Shown here one piece after another: positions 10,296 to 21,400 of a stretch of DNA of 64,000 bases (positions within the stretch are counted from its first letter, which is position 1; each line of letters opens with the position of its first letter). The position numbers and the translations under genes were made by a program. The notes beneath the pieces are model-generated. The model was not told where the DNA came from. It made no database searches and saw only the letters and a program-made list of their open reading frames with translations. Where the stretch lies: the NCBI RefSeq assembly GCF_002085925.2, contig NZ_CP053562.1, positions 1,282,001 through 1,346,000 on the forward strand, given 5' to 3'. The stretch is from Thioclava electrotropha (GTDB lineage Bacteria; Pseudomonadota; Alphaproteobacteria; Rhodobacterales; Rhodobacteraceae).

Positions 10296-11771
10296 ATGCT
10301 CGACGGGCGCACACGGCGTATTCTCACCCTCTGGTTTCCCCGGCTGGCGAACGACCGGGTTCTCCGCGCGCGGCCCGTTGAGGGGCCCTTCGCGCTGGTC
10401 CTGCGCGAGGGCAATACCGACCGGCTGCACTGCCTGAACGCGGCGGCCGAGGGGCAGGGGCTCGCGCGCGGCATGGCGCTGTCCGAGGCCCGCGCCTTCT
10501 GCCCTGCGCTGCAGACCGCGCCCGCCGATCCCGCCCGCGAGGCGCAATTCCTCGAAACCCTGCGCCGCTGGGCCACGCGCTATTGCCCGTGGGTGGGGCT
10601 GGAGGACGAGGGGTTGGTGCTCGACATCACCGGCTCGGATCACCTCTGGGGCGGGGAGGAGCCGATGATGGCCGAGATGGCCGCCCGGCTGGAGCGCGCA
10701 CGGATCACCGCGCGGCTGGGCCTCGCCGACACCCGCGGTGCGGCTTGGGCGCTGGCGCGTTTCGCCCCCGGCCGGGCTGCGCCGGGCGCGCGGCTCTCGG
10801 CACTGGGCAAGCTGCCGGTGGCCGCGCTGCGCCTGCCGCATGAGACGGTGACGGGGCTGCAGCGGCTGGGCCTGCGCGAGATCGGCGATCTGACCCGCAC
10901 ACCGCGCGCGCCGCTCGTGCGCCGCTTTGGCGCAGGGCTGATGGCACGGCTCGATCAGGCCTTGGGCGATCTGCCCGAACAGGTCTCGCCCGTGGCCGAT
11001 CCGCCCCATTACGGCACCCGCCTGACCCTGCCCGAACCGATCGGGCAGCAGCCCGATGTGATGGCGGGGATCGAGCGGCTGCTCGACCGGCTCTGCGCCA
11101 AACTCAAGGAAAACGAGGTCGGCGCGCGGGTGCTCTGCCTCACCCTGCGCCGCGTCGATCAGGCCAGTCAGGAGGTCGAGCTACGCCTCGCCACCCCGCT
11201 CCGCGACCCCACCCGGATCGCGGCCCTCTTCGCGCGCGGCATCGAGGATATCGACGCGGGCTTCGGGATCGACCAGATGCGCCTCGCCGCCACGCAGGTC
11301 GAGGCACTGCCCGCCCGCCAGATCGGCGCCATCGCCACCGAGCGGCGCGATAAGCTGGGCGATCTGATCACCCGGATCGGGCTGCGCATCGGGCTGGAAA
11401 ACGTTCAGCGCTACCTGCCCGCCGACAGCCATATTCCCGAGCGCAGCTTCCTGATCGCGCCCGCCGCCTTCACCGAACCTGAGGGCAACTGGCACCAGCC
11501 GCATCCCCGCCCGCTGCGGCTGTTCCCGCCCGAGCCGCTCATGTCCGACGCCCCCGATCCGCCGCGGCGCTTCCGTTGGCGCCGCCAGTCGCTCAGTGCG
11601 GAACGCATCGAGGGGCCGGAACGGCTGACCCCGGAATGGTGGTTCGACGATCCGAACTGGCGGCGCGGGATGCGCGACTATTGGCGCGTCGAGACCGGGC
11701 AGGGGCTGCGGCTCTGGATGTTCCACACGCCGCAGGATCCCGGCTGGTATGTCGAGGGGGTATTCGCATGA
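10296..11771 (+). CDS. imuB: ImuB, inactive Y-family polymerase-like mutasome protein
   Basis: Partner of DnaE2 in SOS mutagenesis. ImuB is a Y-family polymerase homologue that lacks catalytic acidic residues and tethers DnaE2 to the beta clamp. The 491-residue protein begins RRILTLWFPRLANDRVLR, where active Y polymerases have the DxDxFFASVE-type catalytic strand, so the first carboxylates are absent. The palm segment LVLDITGSDHLWGGE and the little-finger region are recognisable, and the C-terminal tail ends QDPGWYVEGVFA. It is preceded by a perfect SOS box and overlaps dnaE2 by 4 bases (ATGA). The usual upstream imuA gene is not present: the preceding gene is a glycosyltransferase and only about 100 bases separate them. 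Confidence 0.92.
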   Translation: MLDGRTRRILTLWFPRLANDRVLRARPVEGPFALVLREGNTDRLHCLNAAAEGQGLARGMALSEARAFCPALQTAPADPAREAQFLETLRRWATRYCPWVGLEDEGLVLDITGSDHLWGGEEPMMAEMAARLERARITARLGLADTRGAAWALARFAPGRAAPGARLSALGKLPVAALRLPHETVTGLQRLGLREIGDLTRTPRAPLVRRFGAGLMARLDQALGDLPEQVSPVADPPHYGTRLTLPEPIGQQPDVMAGIERLLDRLCAKLKENEVGARVLCLTLRRVDQASQEVELRLATPLRDPTRIAALFARGIEDIDAGFGIDQMRLAATQVEALPARQIGAIATERRDKLGDLITRIGLRIGLENVQRYLPADSHIPERSFLIAPAAFTEPEGNWHQPHPRPLRLFPPEPLMSDAPDPPRRFRWRRQSLSAERIEGPERLTPEWWFDDPNWRRGMRDYWRVETGQGLRLWMFHTPQDPGWYVEGVFA

Positions 11772-14700
11772 CCGCCCCCCTCGCCTTGGCCGAAATATCC
11801 CGGGGGGCGCCCGACGGGCGCGGGGGCAGCGCCCCCTCCACGGTCGTGACCACCGCCAGCACCCCCGCCATTCCGCTCGCCTATGCCGAGCTTTGCACCA
11901 CGTCCAATTTCACCTTTCTCACCGGGGCGTCGCACCCCGAGGAGCTGATGGTGCGCGCCGCCGAGCTGGGACTGGAGGCCATCGCGATCACCGACCGTAA
12001 CTCGCTCGCAGGCGTGGTCCGGGCCTTCTCGGCGCTCAAGGAGCTCAAGCGCGAGATCGGCGAGGCGCTGCGTATCCGCTCGGAAGTCCAGCGCGACGAA
12101 AGCTCCCGCCAGCCCATCGGCTCGCCACAGGATCTGGCCCGACCCACAACCGCGAAACTGCCGAAGCTGATCGTCGGCGCGCGGCTGGTGCTGACCGATT
12201 GCCCGGTCGAGTGGGTGGCGCTGCCCACCGACCGCGCGGCCTATCACCGGCTGAGCCAGCTTCTGACCCGCGGCAAGCGCCGGGCGGGGAAGGGGGAGTG
12301 TCACCTGACCCGCGCGGACCTGCTGGAGGCTTGCGCGGGGATGATCCTGATCGCGCTGCCGCCTGCCGATCTGGCCCGTGCCTATCGCCCGCTGCAGGAG
12401 ATGCGGCGGCGCTTTCCGGGGCAGGTCTTCCTTGGCGCGCCGCCGCGCTATGATGGCTCGGACCAGCGCTGGTTCGACGCCTGCGCGGCGCTCGCGCTTC
12501 GGGCCTCGACGCCGATGGTCGCGACCGGCGACGTGCTGATGCATCGCGGGTCGCGCCGGCAGCTGGCCGATGTGCTGACCTGCCTGCGCGAGGGCTGCAC
12601 CATCGATGCGCTTGGCACCCGCGCGCTGCCCAATGCGGAACGCCGCCTGAAAGGGGCCGAGGACATGGCGCGGCTCTACCGTCGCCACCCCGCAGCCCTG
12701 CGCCGAAGCTGCGAGATCGCGGCCCGTTGCGGCTTCGATCTCGACGAACTCAGCTACGAATATCCCGACGAGGTGGCGCAGGGAGAGCCCGCGCAGGACC
12801 GGCTCGACCGGCTCGCCCGCGAGGGGCTGGCCCGGCGTTCTCCGGGCGGGATTTCGGAGCGTCACGCAGACCTGCTGGAGAAGGAACTGCGCCTTGTCTC
12901 CGAGCTGGGCTTCGCCGCCTATTTCCTCACCGTTCATGACATCGTGAGCTTCGCCCGCAGCCGTGGCATCCTGTGTCAGGGGCGCGGCTCGGCGGCCAAT
13001 TCGATCATCTGCTGGGCGCTTGGCATCACCGATGTCAGCCCCGACCAGATCGGCATGGTCTTCGAGCGCTTCATCTCGAAATATCGCGGCGAGCCGCCCG
13101 ATATCGACGTCGATTTCGAGCATGAGCGCCGCGAGGAAGTCATCCAGTGGATCTACGAGCGCTACGGTCGCGACCGCGCGGGGCTTTGCGCGACCGTGAT
13201 CCATTTCCGCACCCGCGCCGCGATCCGCGAGGTGGGCAAGGTGATGGGGCTGAGCGCCGATGTCACGGCGAGCCTCGCGGGCCAGATCTGGGGGATTTCG
13301 GGCAAGGGGCCGGACCACGCGCGGATGGGCGAACTGGGCCTCGACCCCACCGATCGGCGGCTGTCGCAGACGCTGAAACTGATCGGCGAGATCATCGGAT
13401 TTCCGCGCCATCTCAGCCAGCATGTCGGCGGCTTTGTTATCACAAACGGCCGCCTCGACGCGCTTTGTCCGATCGAGAATGCCGCGATGGAGGGGCGCAC
13501 CTGCATTGAATGGGACAAGGACGATATCGACACGCTGGGCATCCTGAAGGTCGACGTGCTCAGCCTCGGGATGCTCACCTGCATCCGCAAGAGCTTCGAC
13601 CTTCTGGCCGGCCACGAGAAGCTCGATATGTCGCTCGCCACCGTCCCGCAGGAGGACACGCCGACCTATGACATGCTGTGTCGCGCCGATGCGGTGGGGG
13701 TGTTTCAGGTCGAAAGCCGGGCGCAGATGAACTTCCTGCCGAGGATGCGTCCGCGCATCTTCTACGACCTCGTGATCGAGGTCGCCATCGTTCGTCCCGG
13801 CCCCATTCAGGGCGGCATGGTCCACCCCTATATCAACCGCCGTCAGGGCCGCGAAAAGGTCGATTTTCCTTCCAAGGAACTGGAAGGCGTGTTGGGCAAA
13901 ACCCTCGGTGTGCCGCTGTTCCAGGAGCAGGCGATGCAGATCGCGGTGGTGGCTGCGGGCTTCACCCCCGAAGAGGCCGACCGCCTGCGCCGCTCGCTCG
14001 CGACCTTCCGCAAGATGGGCACGATCGGCACCTTCCGCGACCGCTTTGTCGAAGGGATGCTGGCGCGCGGCTACACGCCCGATTTCGCCGATCGCTGCTT
14101 TTCCCAGATCGAGGGGTTCGGCGAATACGGCTTCCCCGAAAGCCACGCGGCGGCCTTCGCACATCTCACCTATGTCTCCTCCTGGCTGAAATGCCACCAC
14201 CCCGCGATCTTCGCCTGCGCGCTCCTGAATTCGCAGCCGATGGGCTTCTACGCGCCGGCCCAGATCGTGCGGGACGCGCGCGAACACGGGATCGAAGTGC
14301 GGCCCGTTTGCGTGAACCATTCGGGCTGGGACAGCTCGCTGGAACGCCGCGCGGACGGGGCCCTGGCGCTGCGTCTGGGCTTTCGCCAGATCAAGGGATT
14401 TCGCGAGGAGGATGCGGGGTGGATCGTCGCCGCACGGGGCAATGGCTACCCCGATCCCGAGAGCCTGTGGCTGCGCGCGGGCACGCCGCCGCATGTGCTT
14501 GAACGGCTCGCCGAGGCCGATGGATTTGCCGGAATTGGCCTCACGCGGCGCGATGCGCTTTGGGCCGTGAAGGCGATCCGCGCCCCCGCGCCGCTACCGC
14601 TTTTTGCCGATCCGATGGACGGGGAAGGAGGGCGCGAACCAGCCGTGGAGCTGCCCGCGATGCATCTGGGAGAGGAGGTCGTGGAGGATTACGTGGCGCT

Positions 14701-15181
14701 CAGATTGAGCCTCCGCGCCCACCCGATGGAGCTGCTGCGCCCCTCGATTTCCGGCCTCACACCACATTGCGAACTGGTCGGCACGCTGCAAAATCGGGTC
14801 ACGGTTTGTGGCCTCGTGATCACCCGACAGCGCCCCGGAACGGCCTCCGGGGTGATCTTCATCACGCTGGAAGACGAGACCGGTGTGAGCAATGTCGTGG
14901 TCTGGCCAAAGCTCTATGAGCGGTTCCGCCGGGCGGTGATGGGCGGGCGTCTTCTGCGGGTCTCAGGGCGGCTCGAACGGGAGGGGGTGGTGGTCCATCT
15001 GATCGCCGAAAAGATCGAGGATCTGTCCCCGCGACTGGCCGATCTGGGGCACCCGCTCGACGATGTTCTGGGTCTCACCACACCCCAGGCGGACGACGCT
15101 CCGAGGCCCCGTCCGCAGACCACCGCACGCCATCCGCGCGAGCAGGCGAAACGGCTTTTTCCGAGCCGAGATTTCCACTGA
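11768..15181 (+). CDS. dnaE2: Error-prone DNA polymerase DnaE2 (ImuC)
   Basis: Damage-inducible C-family polymerase that performs translesion synthesis with ImuB. I start it at the ATG at 11768 overlapping the imuB stop, giving 1137 residues; the frame is open further upstream inside imuB but has no family similarity there. Residues 2-36 are a low-complexity extension. The PHP domain follows (YAELCTTSNFTFLTGASHP, ITDRNSL). The polymerase core contains GRGSAANS, the catalytic pair in PDIDVDFEHERR (D447 and D449) and the third carboxylate in LKVDVLSLGM (D596). Near the C-terminus is an OB-fold (VTVCGLVITRQRPGTASG). It is co-transcribed with imuB under the SOS box. The gene appears complete. Confidence 0.95.
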   Translation: MTAPLALAEISRGAPDGRGGSAPSTVVTTASTPAIPLAYAELCTTSNFTFLTGASHPEELMVRAAELGLEAIAITDRNSLAGVVRAFSALKELKREIGEALRIRSEVQRDESSRQPIGSPQDLARPTTAKLPKLIVGARLVLTDCPVEWVALPTDRAAYHRLSQLLTRGKRRAGKGECHLTRADLLEACAGMILIALPPADLARAYRPLQEMRRRFPGQVFLGAPPRYDGSDQRWFDACAALALRASTPMVATGDVLMHRGSRRQLADVLTCLREGCTIDALGTRALPNAERRLKGAEDMARLYRRHPAALRRSCEIAARCGFDLDELSYEYPDEVAQGEPAQDRLDRLAREGLARRSPGGISERHADLLEKELRLVSELGFAAYFLTVHDIVSFARSRGILCQGRGSAANSIICWALGITDVSPDQIGMVFERFISKYRGEPPDIDVDFEHERREEVIQWIYERYGRDRAGLCATVIHFRTRAAIREVGKVMGLSADVTASLAGQIWGISGKGPDHARMGELGLDPTDRRLSQTLKLIGEIIGFPRHLSQHVGGFVITNGRLDALCPIENAAMEGRTCIEWDKDDIDTLGILKVDVLSLGMLTCIRKSFDLLAGHEKLDMSLATVPQEDTPTYDMLCRADAVGVFQVESRAQMNFLPRMRPRIFYDLVIEVAIVRPGPIQGGMVHPYINRRQGREKVDFPSKELEGVLGKTLGVPLFQEQAMQIAVVAAGFTPEEADRLRRSLATFRKMGTIGTFRDRFVEGMLARGYTPDFADRCFSQIEGFGEYGFPESHAAAFAHLTYVSSWLKCHHPAIFACALLNSQPMGFYAPAQIVRDAREHGIEVRPVCVNHSGWDSSLERRADGALALRLGFRQIKGFREEDAGWIVAARGNGYPDPESLWLRAGTPPHVLERLAEADGFAGIGLTRRDALWAVKAIRAPAPLPLFADPMDGEGGREPAVELPAMHLGEEVVEDYVALRLSLRAHPMELLRPSISGLTPHCELVGTLQNRVTVCGLVITRQRPGTASGVIFITLEDETGVSNVVVWPKLYERFRRAVMGGRLLRVSGRLEREGVVVHLIAEKIEDLSPRLADLGHPLDDVLGLTTPQADDAPRPRPQTTARHPREQAKRLFPSRDFH

Positions 15182-15276
15182 AATCCGGCCTCTATCGGCC
15201 GTGGCGCGACACATTGCCCGGTGCGGCGATTCGCCTCGCCTTGGACGCAATTGTTTTCGTTACGTCAAGAAAGCCC

Positions 15277-15285
15277 TGTGGATAA
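15277..15285 (-). promoter_or_regulatory. DnaA-box-like site 1
   Basis: TGTGGATAA on the plus strand, that is TTATCCACA on the minus strand, an exact match to the DnaA-box consensus. A near-identical TGTGGATAC lies 80 bases downstream (15357-15365). Two such sites upstream of one gene may be functional or chance; there is no AT-rich 13-mer cluster or neighbouring dnaA/parAB to suggest a replication origin. Confidence 0.4.
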
Positions 15286-15322
15286 GCTTCATTGTTGACG
15301 CAAAGTAAGGTTTTTAAGTCAC

Positions 15323-15340
15323 TGAAATATATATGTTTCA
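15323..15340. promoter_or_regulatory. Imperfect 18-bp palindrome, candidate operator
   Basis: TGAAATATATATGTTTCA has TGAAA/TTTCA arms and an AT centre; 16 of 18 positions match its own reverse complement. It lies about 125 bases upstream of the giant gene start. No regulator can be named from this alone. Confidence 0.35.
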
Positions 15341-15453
15341 TATGATTTTGGCGCCCTGTGGATACTATTTTCGTTGCAATATTGCTGCGTGAGTTCAGCC
15401 TAAAGGGGAACAAAATTTCGTCAGATGACGGAACCGCGTTCATATCGCAACTT

Positions 15454-15467
15454 GGGGAGGGAGCTTG
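15454..15467 (+). promoter_or_regulatory. Ribosome-binding site and TTG start of the giant gene
   Basis: GGGGAGGG is followed about 4 bases later by TTG at 15465. No ATG lies in frame near it. The next in-frame alternative, GTG at 15477, is 17 bases from the ribosome site and therefore less likely. A strong site with a weak start codon would moderate synthesis of a 13,117-residue product. Confidence 0.65.
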
Positions 15468-18400
15468 CCGATATCGGTGAGCTTCAGGCGCGTCTTGTCT
15501 TTATTTGGCTTGACCAGTGTGACGAAATTCCTGCGTCGGACCCGCTCCGACGTGCAGGATGCTGTCGGTCTGGCCAATGACACCGCCCTCCACGAAGCCG
15601 ATAACACCCTTCACCGCGAGGAAAATTACCGCATCGAGGCGCTGGAGCCGCGGCTTTTGCTCTCGGCGGACCCGATTTCGGGAGAACTGGCCCGGATGGC
15701 AGCCAATGCGCAGCCATTGGACCTTCTCGAAGACCTCATCGTGCTTGTTCAGACGGCTTTCGACCAGAATGTGCGCGGCGAAACGGGGGCTGATGAAGGG
15801 GCTTCGGACACCGGTTCGAACAGTGTGGACTGGCCGGAAGACTGGGGAAATCCTGCCGCTGCAACGCAAGCCGTCGCTCCGCAGGACGTGCAGGAAGAGG
15901 GGCAGCCAACGCCCTTCGAAGCGTTCCTTGCCCAGTTCGATATTCAAGAAAATCAGGGCATCGAAGGGCTGCGCGAGCTGCTCGGTTCGATGCTGTCGCA
16001 GCTACGTGGAAGCTTTGGCGCGGGACAAGACCCCGCAAGCAGCTCCGTGGTCGATCTGACCGGAAATGAGCCTACTGGCCCCCCGGCCGCAACCACTAAT
16101 GCACTGACGAATAACGAAAATACGCAAAACTCCAACAATGGGGCGGTTCTTGCTGCGCTCCAGGATCTGTTCCAGAAAATCAGTGAAACCCTTGGTCTTG
16201 GCGAAATTTTCAACGCTGGTCCGTGGGGCCCGCAAGCCGATTACCTCCATTTCGCCGGCACCGCCCCGACGGGCGCGGACGCCGCGGATCTCACCGAGGA
16301 AGAGCTTGCCCCGGTCTTCGAGGAAGCGCTCGCTCAGTGGGCGGCCCGGACCGATGACGCGGCGATCCTGTCGCAGCTCACCATCTCGATCACCGATCTC
16401 GAGGACGGCGCGCTTGCCCGGATCACCGGCACGCATATCGAAGTCGATGCCGACGCGGCAGGGGCCGGTTGGTTCACCGGTCTCGATACGAGCGAGCCGA
16501 TCGATGGCGTCGATCTGCTGACGGTCCTCACCCACGAGATCGGCCATGCGCTCGGTTACGACCACGACGCCGATCTGGCCGTGATGGGGGAGAGCCTCGG
16601 CACGGGTGAACGGATCGCGCTTCCCGAACTTCAACTCGCGACCTCGGACCCGGTCGATGGCGCGCTCCAACTGTCCGACGCGTTCACCGCGCCGGTCATC
16701 ACGCCCGGCGCCGGGTTCGCCGAGAACCTCCGCGCGCTGTTCGCCGGTCTGGCCTCGGCACTCGGCATCCAGATCCCGTTTGCGGAGGAGAGCGGACAAT
16801 CGCTTCGTCTCGATCCGGCGGCGGCTGGCACCGGCACCGCCGATCTCACCGAGGCACAGGTCGCCCCGATCTTCGACGAAGCCCTCGCTCAGTGGGCCAG
16901 CCGCACCGACGCGGCGATCCTGTCGCAACTCACCTTCACCATCACCGATCTCGAGGACGGCGCGCTCGCGCGGATCACCGGCACGCTGATCGAGATCGAC
17001 GCCGACGCGGCCGGGGCCGGTTGGTTCATCGACGCGACGCCCGGCGACAGCACCGAGTTCGATCTGCTCGCAGGCGACCGTCTGGTGGCGACCGACGGTG
17101 CGGCCTCTGAGGGCGTCGACCTCTACACCGTCCTGCTCCACGAGATCGGCCATGCGCTCGGTCTCGACCATGACGCGGACGCAGCGGTGATGGGCGCGAC
17201 GCTTGGCACCGGCGAGCGCATCGGCCTTCCCGACGCGACCCCGAGCCTCGGCGCTCCGGTGGCCGGCGCGATCTCGGAAGCGGGGGGCGCGCTCGACGGC
17301 ACCGCCGACAGCAACCTGACCTACACCGTGAACCTCGACGGCACCGTCACCGTCAACGGCACGACCTATGGCACGCCCGGCGCCCCGGTCACCTCGATCG
17401 CAGCGGGCGCTGGCTTCAACGACACGATCGAGGGTCCGGACGCCGCGACGGTCTGGACGATCACCGGCATCAACGAAGGGTCGCTGAGCTGGAACGGCCT
17501 CACCATCACCTTCACCGGGGTCGAGCGTCTCGAGGGGGGCACCGATGCCGATGCCTTCGCGATCGACGGGCCGGGCTTCGTGACCTCGGGCTTCGCGGGC
17601 AATGCCGGTCTGATGGAAATCTCGGTCGGTGACTTCGTGAGCCTCGCGACCAGTGACGGCGTCGGCTCGCCGATTGGCTACACCACCGACACCGGGCTCG
17701 ACGGTGTGCTCTACGAAGTGGACACCGGCACGACCACCGCCGTCACCGGCGGGCTCGAGGTGACGACCATCTCGCTCACTAGCGGCTCGTTCTTCGCGGG
17801 CAGCGGTGCGAACGGCTACTTCACCCTCGGCCAGCCCAACAGCTCGGTCGGCTTCGCAGTCGACAACCTGAGCTTCTCGATCACGATGATCCGCGAGACT
17901 GCAACGGACCGCCAGTGGGTGATCGCCAATGGCGCCGTCGATGCGCTGGGTCTGGTGAACGTCGACAACGTGACCGCGACGCTCTCCAACGGCACGCTGG
18001 AACTGGCGACCTCGCAACTGACCGACCCGAACGATGCGCTGAGCGCCAAGCTCGTCGTCTCCGAGATCGACAGCGTGGCGACGGGCGCGACCGCACCGCT
18101 GGCCAAAGTCTCGGGCGATGTGACGCTGGCCATCGGCGGCGAGGTTCTGATCGCGGGCGGCTTCAGCTTCACCAAGACCTTCGTCAGCGGTCTGACCGGC
18201 GCGACCGACACGATCGGCGATCTGATGGTCTTCGGCTTCAACGCGGTCAAATTCTTCGCGGGCACCGGAGCGGTCTTCGATACGAGCGGCCCGGTCACCG
18301 TCGACACCACTAACGCCTTCGGCTTCTCGGTCACCGGCTTCACCGGCACCTTCGCGGTGCTGAGCGCGGGCGGCACCACCTATACCGGCATCGACTTCTC

Positions 18401-21400
18401 CTTCGCCAACGCGACCCCGGTCGGCATCACCGGGCTGACCGCCGAGGTCAGCAATGTTTCCGTTCAGGTGAACACCGCCTCGGGCGTGGCCACTCCGTTG
18501 GACTGGGACCAAGGCGGGCTGAGCGAAGCCGGGCTGACGCTGAACGGTGCGCTCACGAAGGTCGAGGCCACCGCGACCCTGATCGTGAATGACGCGGTCT
18601 ATGTTAGCGGCACCTTCGCGCTCGAAAGCTCCGCCAAGACCGGCGTGACGTTCAATGGTGCTTCGGAGGATGGCGATTACTTCACCCTCTCGATCATCGG
18701 CGGGCGTCTCTTCGCGGGCGTCGGCGCCGAGGTCTCGGGCGGCAGCTACGACCTGACCAATGCCACCGGCTTCGAGATCCCGACCCTCGATCTGACGCTG
18801 GCCATGTTCACCGTGACCTCGGCTGGGGCAAACCTCGGCCACAAGGTCACCGCGCTGGAACTCTCGACCGCCGCCACGCTGCACGGGATCACCGGTGTGA
18901 CCGCGACGGTCGATGCGCTCGACGTGACCTATGCGAGCATGGCGTTCGACTGGAGCCAGGTGGGCGGGCCGAGCTTCAGCTTCGACACCACTTTCACGGG
19001 CTTCACCATCGATGTGCGCGCGGTCTTCACGATCAAGAGCACCGTTCTGCTGGCGGGCGATATCTCGATCACGGTGACGAAGCAGACCATTGCGGCGGCG
19101 GATAATCCGCTTGGCTCCGATCTGACCGACGCGCAGGTGATGACCTTCGCGCTGGCGGATGGCTACATCTTCGTGGGCAGCGGCGGCAGCTTCACCACCG
19201 ATGGGAATGGCAAGGTCAACGGACTGGACCGCGATCTTGATAGCAAGCTGGTCGGCACCGGCTTCGGCGCGGAAGGGGTGCTGTTCGAATTCGCCTCGGT
19301 GAAGAATGTCGATGGAACGACCGGCGCCGTGCTGAACGCCTGGAACGCGATCAAGCTCTATGTCGGCACCGTCGAGGTCGCGGGCATTCCGGGCTTTACG
19401 CTTGCCGTCAGCGATTTTGTGGTCGAGGTGAATGCACCTGATGCGATGGGCGGGATGAACCCGACGGTGATGAGCTGGGCCGGGCTCGATCTCGGCACGC
19501 CGCTCGCGCTGACCGATGGCACTGACGGCTTCGACAATACCGAGCGCTTCTTCATCGGCGCGACCATCGACGAGCTGAATATCTCGGACACCGTTCTGCT
19601 GACTGGCAGCTTCTCAGTCGAGAAGACGGCGGGCACCTCGGTCGGCGGCGTCACCGGCGATCTGCTCTACATCACGCTCACCGATCTGAGCCTCTTCGCG
19701 GGGGCGGGCGCCACGATCGGCGCAAGCGGCATCGACACGACGGACGCTATCGGCTTCTCGGCGGCGGGCGGCAATTTCTACATCGGCATCCTGACCACCA
19801 CCGACCCGATCCCGGTCAGCTATACCGGCGTGTCGGCGAGCCTCGCGAGCCTCGGTCTGGTGAATGTCGAAGGCGTGACGCTGAACCTTGCGAGCCTCAA
19901 AGTGCTCTACAACTCGGTCAGCGATACCAACCTCTCCAATCTCGACTGGTCGAGCCTGACCGGCCTCGAAGATGTGACCGACACGGTGAGCCTCGCGGTC
20001 TCGGGCAAGCTGACGCTGGCGGTGGGCGATTTCGTCTATCTGCGCGCGGGTTTCGGGCTGAAGGCAATCGACGTGACCGCGCAGGCGGGCAGCACCGAGA
20101 CGCTCGACCTCGTCGATATCACCACGGGCACGCTGACCTTTGTGACGCTCAGCGATGTTGAGTTCTTCGCGGGCACCGGCGCGTCGACCACCACGGATGA
20201 GGCGACCGGCACGACCACGCTGAACCTCTTGGGCGATGCCGCGGGTCTTTATGCGAATGGTGGCAATCTCGCGCTCGGCTTGCTGACCGATACGACGACC
20301 GGCGTGAAATATACCGGGGTGATCGGCTCGCTGAGCGCGCTGGAGGCCAAGGGCATCGACGCGGTCCAGATCAAGCTGTCGGGCATGTCGCTGGCATCGA
20401 ACTCGACAACCGCGCCGACCGGCCCGCGCCTCGACTGGTCGACTGTGAACGATACCGACGTGACCACGGCGCTTGGCGATCTGGGCCCGGGTGATCAGCT
20501 GGCGGTGTCCGGCACGCTATCCGTCGAGATTTCCGAGACGGTCTTCGCGCTGGCGACCTTCAACTTCTCGGCCTCGACCGAGACGATCGACGACACCATC
20601 CAGGCGGCGATCACCGATGCGCAGGTCACGCGGCTGACCCTGACGAATGTGAACTTCTTCGCCGGTGTCGGCGGTGCCTTCGATGATGCGAATGCGCCCA
20701 CCGCGATTGCCGATCAGGGCACGGGCTTCCTCGCGTCGGGCGGCACGCTCGAACTGATCGTCGTGAAAGAGAAACTCGGCACCGCGACACCCAAGAGCTG
20801 GAGCGCGCTGTCGCTTTCGGTCGATTACGTCGGGATGCGCGGCCTGCCCAACGAGTTCGCGCTCGGGGTCACCGGTCTCTACTTCCGCATGAACACGGCC
20901 TCGATGGGCGCGACCAAGCTGAACTGGTCGGCCATTGTCGATCCGGCCGAGAACCCAGGTATTGCGCAGATCAACGCCAATACCGGCATCGCCTTCGGCG
21001 GCACGCTCGATCTGGCGCTCGACGGGTTCGTGCTGGTCTATGGCACGGTCGAGGGGTCGATTTCGACGGCCGATATCAATGACGGCGTAATCACCCTGAC
21101 CGCTGCCGATATCACGAGCTTCAAGATCACCGGCGCGCAGATCTTCGTCGGCGCGGGCGGCGCATTCGACCGCGACGCGACCACGAATGAGGTGACCGGC
21201 CTGCTCGATCAGGGCACCGGCATCTACGCCTCGATGGAGGCGGGCGATGCCTTGGAATTCGCGCAGGTGACCCGCCTCGGCGTGCTGACCGATGATGCGT
21301 CGACGAATGACAACGATCCGGCTACGCAATGGGACGACGAGACCGTCACCATCGGCTGGACCGCGCTGCGCGTCACCGTCGCGAGCCTCGGTCTGCGCGG

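Larger units (their letters stand above)
15182..15464 (+). promoter_or_regulatory. AT-rich intergenic region ahead of the giant gene
   Basis: This 283-base gap separates dnaE2 from the giant gene and is much richer in A+T (especially 15290-15400) than anything around it. It holds a 12-base direct repeat GCCCTGTGGATA (15273-15284 and 15353-15364) and an imperfect palindrome at 15323-15340. A small hairpin CGGCC-TCTATC-GGCCG (15186-15201) just after dnaE2 lacks a T-run and is a weak terminator candidate. A TTGACG at 15295 could be a -35 element, but I see no convincing -10 at the right distance. It most likely carries the promoter and control sites of the giant gene. Confidence 0.6.

Noticed and set aside
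11576..11767. Upstream extension of dnaE2 within imuB
   Set aside because: Those 64 codons overlap imuB out of frame and have no family similarity; the ATG at 11768 overlaps the imuB stop in the usual ATGA manner.
11678..14494. Minus-strand open frame of 938 codons opposite imuB/dnaE2
   Set aside because: It is a shadow of the intact dnaE2 gene, whose catalytic motifs are complete on the plus strand.
15182..15464. Replication origin, because of DnaA-box-like sites and high A+T
   Set aside because: Only two sites, no clustered AT-rich 13-mers, no dnaA, parAB or repABC genes nearby.
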